Shown here: positions 59,324-64,000 of the stretch, in pieces
How the letters are laid out: each line of letters opens with the position of its first letter
How positions within the stretch are numbered: the first letter of the stretch is position 1
Source: Konateibacter massiliensis
Lineage (GTDB): Bacteria > Bacillota > Clostridia > Lachnospirales > Lachnospiraceae
Length of the DNA: 64,000 nt
NCBI RefSeq assembly: GCF_900184995.1
Contig: NZ_LT860098.1
Coordinates: 845,001-909,000, forward strand
Direction: 5' to 3'
Program-made: the position numbers and the translations under genes
The notes under the pieces: generated by a model
What the model was told of the DNA's origin: nothing
Databases searched by the model: none
The model's input: only the letters and a program-made list of their open reading frames with translations

Positions 59324-59848
59324 CTACATCATTCGTGCCAAAATAGCCGATAATATTACTCCCGTAATTGTGGATAGGAGTGCACCTGCAAGCGTCCACC
59401 TTGTCTTTGTAACCTTTGCCGCCATAAAATAAACGCTCATTGTGTAAAATACCGTCTCTGTGCAGCCCATCATAATGGAAGCCGTCAGACCTATGTAGGA
59501 ATCAGTACCATATTCCTTAAATAAATCAAGTGCAAGCCCTGTCGCAGCGGAAGAGGAGAACAGGCGCACAATCGCAAGAGGCACAAGCTCCGACGGAAAT
59601 TGGAGATAACTCGTAAGACCTCCCACCAATCCCGCCAAAAAATTCAGGAAGCCGGATGCCCGCAATATGCCCACGCCCATCATCAATCCGATGAGCGTCG
59701 GCATAATATTGAGAACGGTTTTAAACCCGTCCTTTGCCCCTGAGATAAATTCATCGTAGATATTTTTTTTCATCAAAAGCCCGAAACCTACAATGTAAAA
59801 TATCATAAGGGGCATAATATAATTAGATAAAAAAATCAGTACTTTCAT
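59324..59848 (-). CDS. spmB: Spore maturation protein SpmB
   Basis: 174 residues, about five membrane helices with the nucleoside-recognition (Gate) domain ('DGFKTVLNIMPTLIGLMMGVGILRASGFL', 'GCTETVFYTMSVYF'). In Bacillus SpmA/SpmB help dehydrate the spore core. Overlaps the spmA stop by 4 bp. Confidence 0.93.
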   Translation of the reverse strand: MKVLIFLSNYIMPLMIFYIVGFGLLMKKNIYDEFISGAKDGFKTVLNIMPTLIGLMMGVGILRASGFLNFLAGLVGGLTSYLQFPSELVPLAIVRLFSSSAATGLALDLFKEYGTDSYIGLTASIMMGCTETVFYTMSVYFMAAKVTKTRWTLAGALLSTITGVILSAILARMM

Positions 59849-60423
59849 TGATGTCTCACCGCCATAAATTTTGCAAAGATAATACCTACAATAGTTGATA
59901 TCGTGGTCGCCACAATGGTAGGCGCCGTGATGATAGAAGGATTTACCGAACCGTACTGACTCCGGTAGGCAATGATATTAATCGGTATGAGCTGCAAGGA
60001 TGAAATGTTAATAATCAAAAAAGTACACATTTCGACACTTGCCTTTTCATTCTCATGATTTAACTCCTTTAGGCTCTCCATTGCCATAAGTCCCGCCGGC
60101 GTTGCCGCCCATCCAAGTCCTAAAATATTAGCGATGATATTCGTCGTGATATACTCTCTCGCCTTGTGATTCTTTGGAATATTCGGAAACATGAAGTCCA
60201 CAAACGGCTTTATCTTGTCTGTTGCCGCCTTTATAATGCCCGACACCTCCGCAATTCTCATCAGACCTACCCACACACCCATGATACCCACCATCGTAAT
60301 ACAAAGCTCCACGGCTTCCTTGGCGGAATCAAGTGCGGCTGCTGTAATTTCCGGCATTGTACCATTAAAAGCACCATATACAATTCCAATCAGAATCATG
60401 GCTCCCCATAAGTAATTAAGCAT
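59845..60423 (-). CDS. spmA: Spore maturation protein SpmA
   Basis: 192 residues from ATG 60423 (MLNYLWG, the usual family start; the frame extends to 60438). Membrane protein with Gate domain ('MPEITAAALDSAKEAVELCITMVGIMGVW', 'NIIANILGLGWAATPAGLMAME'). Pairs with SpmB in one operon. The Shine-Dalgarno is weak. Confidence 0.93.
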   Translation of the reverse strand: MLNYLWGAMILIGIVYGAFNGTMPEITAAALDSAKEAVELCITMVGIMGVWVGLMRIAEVSGIIKAATDKIKPFVDFMFPNIPKNHKAREYITTNIIANILGLGWAATPAGLMAMESLKELNHENEKASVEMCTFLIINISSLQLIPINIIAYRSQYGSVNPSIITAPTIVATTISTIVGIIFAKFMAVRHQ

Positions 60424-60603
60424 AAAACCACACACCATTTTTTAGTATATTATGCCGATAATATACGAATTATAACTAAATTGTTAGGATTTTATATGTG
60501 TTTTATGTATTTTTAGTAATTTCTCTCTATTTCTATTTGACAAATGACGTGTTATAATTGTACAAGTGGAAGTTATATTCAAAAGAATAAGGAGAAAAAG
60601 TTT

Positions 60604-61389
60604 ATGGAAATTACAACACTTCTTGGCGTACTTACCGGTATTATTGCGGTAGTTGGCGCCATGTATTTTAAGCATCTCAGCTTCGATATCTTTTTAAATC
60701 CGGCGGCATTCTTTGTTATTTTTGTCGGAACTGTAGCTACTGTTTTAAATTCCTTTCCGGGCAAAAATTTGAAGAATATAGGTGCATTATTCAGAATTCT
60801 TTTTACAACGCAAAAAACTGGGGGAGAAGTTGAACTTATTAAGCTTATGATGGAGCTTGCAACAGAAGCAAGAAAAGATGGTCTCTTATCTCTCGAAGTA
60901 AAAGCCAACGAGATTGAAGATCCTTTTATTCGAAAAGGAATTCGTATGGTTGTCGACGGTATGAGTGAAGAATACATAGTAGACGTTTTAGGAACTGAAA
61001 TAGAAGCAATAGAAGAAAGACATCGTACAAATGCGAGCATTTTTTCATCCGCAGGTATGTATGCCCCTACTCTGGGTGTACTTGGTGCCGTGTTCGGACT
61101 TATTGCGGCTATGGCACATATTGATGATACAGCTGCCATGTCAGAGGCAATCGCGGCTGCCTTTATGGCAACAATCCTTGGTATCTTTACCGGTTACGTA
61201 TTATGGAATCCGTTTGCAACAAAATTAAAAGTAAAGAGTCAGGATGAGGTGTTACTGAAGGGTATGGCAATTGAAGGCTTATTATCCATTCAAAAGGGTG
61301 ATTCTCCTATTATGGTACAGGACAAGCTTATCTCTGTATTACCTCAGTCTGAGCAGGATAAAGTATTAGAAGAATTAAGTCACGAATAG
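60604..61389 (+). CDS. motA: Flagellar motor stator protein MotA
   Basis: 261 residues from ATG 60604, preceded by AAGGAG (the frame extends to 60544). Four membrane helices: two near the N-terminus, two after the cytoplasmic loop, with 'APTLGVLGAVFGLIAAM' in the channel helix. With MotB it forms the proton-driven stator. The cytoplasmic loop carries charged residues ('RKGIRMVVDGMSEEYI'). No other flagellar gene is in the window. Confidence 0.93.
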   Translation: MEITTLLGVLTGIIAVVGAMYFKHLSFDIFLNPAAFFVIFVGTVATVLNSFPGKNLKNIGALFRILFTTQKTGGEVELIKLMMELATEARKDGLLSLEVKANEIEDPFIRKGIRMVVDGMSEEYIVDVLGTEIEAIEERHRTNASIFSSAGMYAPTLGVLGAVFGLIAAMAHIDDTAAMSEAIAAAFMATILGIFTGYVLWNPFATKLKVKSQDEVLLKGMAIEGLLSIQKGDSPIMVQDKLISVLPQSEQDKVLEELSHE

Positions 61390-61401
61390 GAGGGGACCAA
61401 G

Positions 61402-62241
61402 ATGGCTAAAAAGAAGAAAAAACAGCACCATGAAGAAGAAAATGGTGAAGCTTGGCTGTTACCCTATTCTGATTTAATGACCTTGCTGTTAGCCGTTTTT
61501 ATTGTTCTCTTCGCTGTTAGCAAGGTAGATCAGGCGAAATCTTCTGAAATGGCAGAGGCATTTCGTAGCACTATGACTACCGCTGGATTTGAAGGCAGCG
61601 GCGTATTTGAAAACAACGGTACTTCTCCGCTTCCTCTCTATCCGGATGGTTCTGACGGTGAACAGACTCTGACAGAGGGCGGAAATTCAGATACAGAAAA
61701 TCAAAACGAAGGGGAAGGTACCGGACTCGGACAGAGCGAGCTTGATAATCTCGAGGAAGTACAGACTACCTTGGATACCATGTTTGAGGAAGATGGGGTA
61801 AGCACATCCGTTTCTACCTACATCGATGACAGAGGACTTATTATCAGTCTCGACAATGCCATTCTCTTTGATTCAGGAAGTGCTGAAATTAAGCTTGCAA
61901 ATGAAGATACTCTTCTTCAGATTGCTAATACAATTAATGCATTGGATAATTATATCCGTATTGAGGGTCATACTGATAACATTCCAATCAGTAATTCTAT
62001 TTACCCTTCCAACTGGGAATTATCTTCAGCGAGAGCTGCCAGCGTAGTTAAATTATTTATTGCAAAATGTGATATTAATCCTGAAAAGCTTGTAGCGGTA
62101 GGCTACGGTGAGTACAGACCGATTTCTGATAACTCAACCGCAGAGGGCAGAGCCCAGAACAGACGAATTGATATTATCATTCTAAGCGAGAAATACAATA
62201 GTTTGGAGAATCAGCTTAACGGTTCATCCACAGCGCAATAG
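61402..62241 (+). CDS. motB: Flagellar motor stator protein MotB
   Basis: 279 residues. A basic N-terminus, single helix with the proton-carrying Asp24 ('LPYSDLMTLLLAVFIVLFAV'), a Ser/Gly/Glu-rich linker, and a C-terminal OmpA peptidoglycan-binding domain ('DNYIRIEGHTDNIPIS', 'NWELSSARAASVV', 'GYGEYRP...NRRIDI'). Starts 12 bp after motA with AGGAGG. Confidence 0.94.
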   Translation: MAKKKKKQHHEEENGEAWLLPYSDLMTLLLAVFIVLFAVSKVDQAKSSEMAEAFRSTMTTAGFEGSGVFENNGTSPLPLYPDGSDGEQTLTEGGNSDTENQNEGEGTGLGQSELDNLEEVQTTLDTMFEEDGVSTSVSTYIDDRGLIISLDNAILFDSGSAEIKLANEDTLLQIANTINALDNYIRIEGHTDNIPISNSIYPSNWELSSARAASVVKLFIAKCDINPEKLVAVGYGEYRPISDNSTAEGRAQNRRIDIIILSEKYNSLENQLNGSSTAQ

Positions 62242-62257
62242 AAGTGTTAACATACTT

Positions 62258-62319
62258 AGCTGCTATTATGCAGAGCGACTTAATTTATAAGTTTGTTCTG
62301 TATGATAGCAGCTTTTTAT
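62258..62319 (+). terminator. Terminator of motAB
   Basis: AGCTGCTAT and ATAGCAGCT, with extra pairing toward the loop, followed by TTTTATT. Confidence 0.75.
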
Positions 62320-62370
62320 TGCTTTAATAGCCACTTTTTAACTTCCTTACCATAAATTATCGATGGAAAC

Positions 62371-62405
62371 CATGTATAAAACGCGTTACAATTATTTTAT
62401 ACATG
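62371..62405. repeat. 11-bp perfect inverted repeat before ftsH
   Basis: CATGTATAAAA, 13-nt centre, TTTTATACATG. It ends 28 bp before the ftsH start codon and may be an operator. Confidence 0.6.
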
Positions 62406-62433
62406 TAAAACAATATTATTTGGAGGTCAAAGA

Positions 62434-64000
62434 TTGAAAAAGAAATATATTCTCATACTCGCTTCTGTTTTCCTTATTCTTGCCGCCATTTTCATCGGTA
62501 TTCAAAGTCAGAAGCCAACAAGCATACAAATGTCTTATCCTGACTTTTTAACTGCCGTTGAAGGCAAAGAGGTAACAGAAGTCACCTTCACAAATGATGA
62601 CAATACATTTGAAGCCAAACTTACAGCAACACCGGACTCGGTTTATCTTGTCCCAAATCCAAAGACAGAAAATTTTACGGAGTATTTACTTCTTCAAGAT
62701 ATTACTGTCCAATATGAAAATACAGGCATACTTCCGCTTAATTTGCTTCTTATTATCGGTGTGCTCGGTGCCGCAGGCGGTTTTTGGTATGTTCGTTATG
62801 GAAATAAGATGAATTTGCAGTCGGACTCACTTGTTATGAAGAAAACAGCCATGACTAGCAATGCAGCTAAGAAGAAAAGCAAAAACTCCTTCGTTAATTT
62901 AAATTCGGTAGCGGGCAATGTAGAGGCAAAGTCCATGCTTGAGGATGTTATCAGCTTTATTAAAGAACCAGAGAAATATTCAACCGTAGGCGCGAGAATG
63001 CCAAAGGGTGTTCTTTTGTATGGTCCTCCCGGCACAGGTAAGACTCTTCTTGCAAAGGCAGTGGCAGGCGAGGCTGACGTTCCCTTCTATGCAATGAGCG
63101 GCTCTGATTTCGTTCAAATGTATGTAGGGGTAGGTGCAAGCCGTATCCGAAGCTTATTTCAGAAGGCAAAAAAGAGTGAAAAGGCTGTTATTTTTATTGA
63201 TGAGATTGATGCGATTGGAAAAAAGAGAGGAAAAAGTGCTTCCAGCAGCAATGATGAGCGCGATCAGACCTTAAATGCACTTCTCACAGAGATGTCCGGC
63301 TTCCATGAAAATTCCGGAATTGTCGTGATTGGTGCCACAAACCGTCTTGACACCTTGGATGATGCACTTCTTCGTCCGGGACGTTTTGACAGACAGATTG
63401 AAATAGGGCTTCCTGACGTAAATTCCAGAAGAAAAATACTGGCGCTTCATGCCAAGACAAAACCAATTGCTGATGATGTAGATTTAAATGCATTATCCAA
63501 ATCTACCGTTTATTTCAGCGGTGCCATGCTTGAAAATCTCCTCAATGAGGCAGCGATTTATGCCGCTAATGAAAAACATTCAGCAATATCAAATGAACAC
63601 ATAGAAAAGGCATTTTACACGGTTATAGCGGGTGCTCCAAAGACCGACCGCTCCTACATCACAAGCCGCGACTTAAAAATTACGGCATACCACGAGGCAG
63701 GCCATGCGCTGGCAACAAAGCTGCTTCTCCCTGAAAACTATATATCCAAAGTTACAATCATTCCAAGCGTAAGCGGCGCAGGCGGCTTTAATCTGACAAT
63801 TCCAAAGGATACCTTATATCAAAACCAGAGGCAGATTAAGGCAACCATACAAACCCTTCTTGCAGGGCGAGCTGCCGAGGAATTGATTTTTGGCAGTGAC
63901 GAGGTGACAACCGGTGCCAGCAATGATATCCAGAAGGCATCCCGCATGACACTTGACTATATGAATAAATTCGGAATGGATTCGGAGCTTGGCCTATTCA
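62434..64000 (+). CDS. ftsH: ATP-dependent zinc metalloprotease FtsH (cut by window edge)
   Basis: Starts at TTG 62434, 6 nt after GGAGGTC, and stays open to the window end (522 codons seen). Two N-terminal helices flank a small extracytoplasmic domain. The AAA module has Walker A GPPGTGKT (197-204), pore '[10 protein letters not shown]', Walker B '[11 protein letters not shown]', and '[22 protein letters not shown]'. The protease zinc motif HEAGH is at 420-424. The pore aromatic is Tyr where Phe is more usual. A degradation enzyme for membrane and regulatory proteins. Only the last part is missing. Confidence 0.93.
   Translation, partial: MKKKYILILASVFLILAAIFIGIQSQKPTSIQMSYPDFLTAVEGKEVTEVTFTNDDNTFEAKLTATPDSVYLVPNPKTENFTEYLLLQDITVQYENTGILPLNLLLIIGVLGAAGGFWYVRYGNKMNLQSDSLVMKKTAMTSNAAKKKSKNSFVNLNSVAGNVEAKSMLEDVISFIKEPEKYSTVGARMPKGVLLYGPPGTGKTLLAKAVAGEADVPFYAMSGSDFVQMYVGVGASRIRSLFQKAKKSEKAVIFIDEIDAIGKKRGKSASSSNDERDQTLNALLTEMSGFHENSGIVVIGATNRLDTLDDALLRPGRFDRQIEIGLPDVNSRRKILALHAKTKPIADDVDLNALSKSTVYFSGAMLENLLNEAAIYAANEKHSAISNEHIEKAFYTVIAGAPKTDRSYITSRDLKITAYHEAGHALATKLLLPENYISKVTIIPSVSGAGGFNLTIPKDTLYQNQRQIKATIQTLLAGRAAEELIFGSDEVTTGASNDIQKASRMTLDYMNKFGMDSELGLF

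Noticed and set aside
60579-61139. 186-aa minus-strand open frame opposite motA
   Set aside because: Shadow of motA; no Shine-Dalgarno.
1-64000. CRISPR array, prophage or insertion sequence
   Set aside because: No regularly spaced direct repeats, no cas genes, no transposase, integrase or phage structural genes seen.

Overview
The window reads as chromosomal DNA of an anaerobic, low-GC, endospore-forming, probably motile member of the Clostridia, most likely Lachnospiraceae. The evidence is: sporulation genes (yyaC, spmA/spmB, a spore photoproduct lyase relative), motA/motB, oxygen-sensitive radical-SAM activases, a large Bacillus/Clostridium-type SRP RNA, a T-box leader on metG, LicT-type antitermination, strong GGAGG ribosome-binding sites, and families typical of Lachnospiraceae (DUF5711- and DUF6128-like). 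No complete prophage, insertion sequence, CRISPR array or rRNA operon is visible. Most of the window is ordinary core genome cut by short accessory stretches.

Layout. 1-2.8 kb (minus): LysM protein with a degenerate MPN/JAB-like domain, DUF5711 protein, CvpA (cut by the window edge). 3.1-7.8 kb: yyaC (plus) converging on a minus-strand operon pfk-dnaX-ebfC-recR-HD hydrolase. 8.0-11.1 kb: tRNA-Ser(CGA), then an accessory strip of small plus-strand genes (HNH nuclease, alpha/beta hydrolase, GNAT, GNAT remnant), separated by three copies of a structured repeat. 11.1-20.9 kb: single genes and pairs: selO, SPL-family radical SAM protein, HAD phosphatase, serine hydrolase, a two-gene module (DUF6530-like plus MoxR-AAA/VWA fusion), a phloretin/DAPG hydrolase relative with divergent LysR, and a flavin-type oxidase. 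21-24.3 kb: glucose-type PTS EIICBA and its LicT/GlcT antiterminator, each behind its own RAT/terminator. 24.5-28.8 kb: sbcD-sbcC. 28.9-37.7 kb: aldo/keto reductase, then a copper block: HMA-TauE/SafE-cupredoxin fusion, a 36-aa membrane peptide, HxlR regulator, copA, lipoprotein, copZ and a two-component system.

37.7-40.8 kb: GntR regulator divergent from nagB-nagA, with repeated TGGTATA operators inside and near a consensus promoter. 41.0-41.9 kb: SRP RNA and tadA. 42-45.7 kb: radical-SAM activase, GNAT, DUF6128-like protein, HD-GYP phosphodiesterase. 46-50 kb (minus): T-box-metG-tatD-rsmA. 50-51.8 kb: C39-like and M20-like peptidases. 52-56.8 kb (minus): ferric-siderophore ABC transporter and an AraC regulator, with GTTAG/CTAAC palindromes at their promoters. 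57-60.4 kb: DUF885 protein, MarR regulator, spmB/spmA. 60.6-64 kb: motA-motB, then ftsH, cut by the right edge.

Two themes do not fit standard categories. First, the strip at 9-10.7 kb alternates gene, repeat, gene, repeat, and two repeat copies covary in a predicted stem. Second, several intergenic gaps (24.4, 40.8, 42.0, 45.8, 49.6 and 52.0 kb) are packed with runs of consecutive hairpins, some shared between loci as dispersed repeat families.
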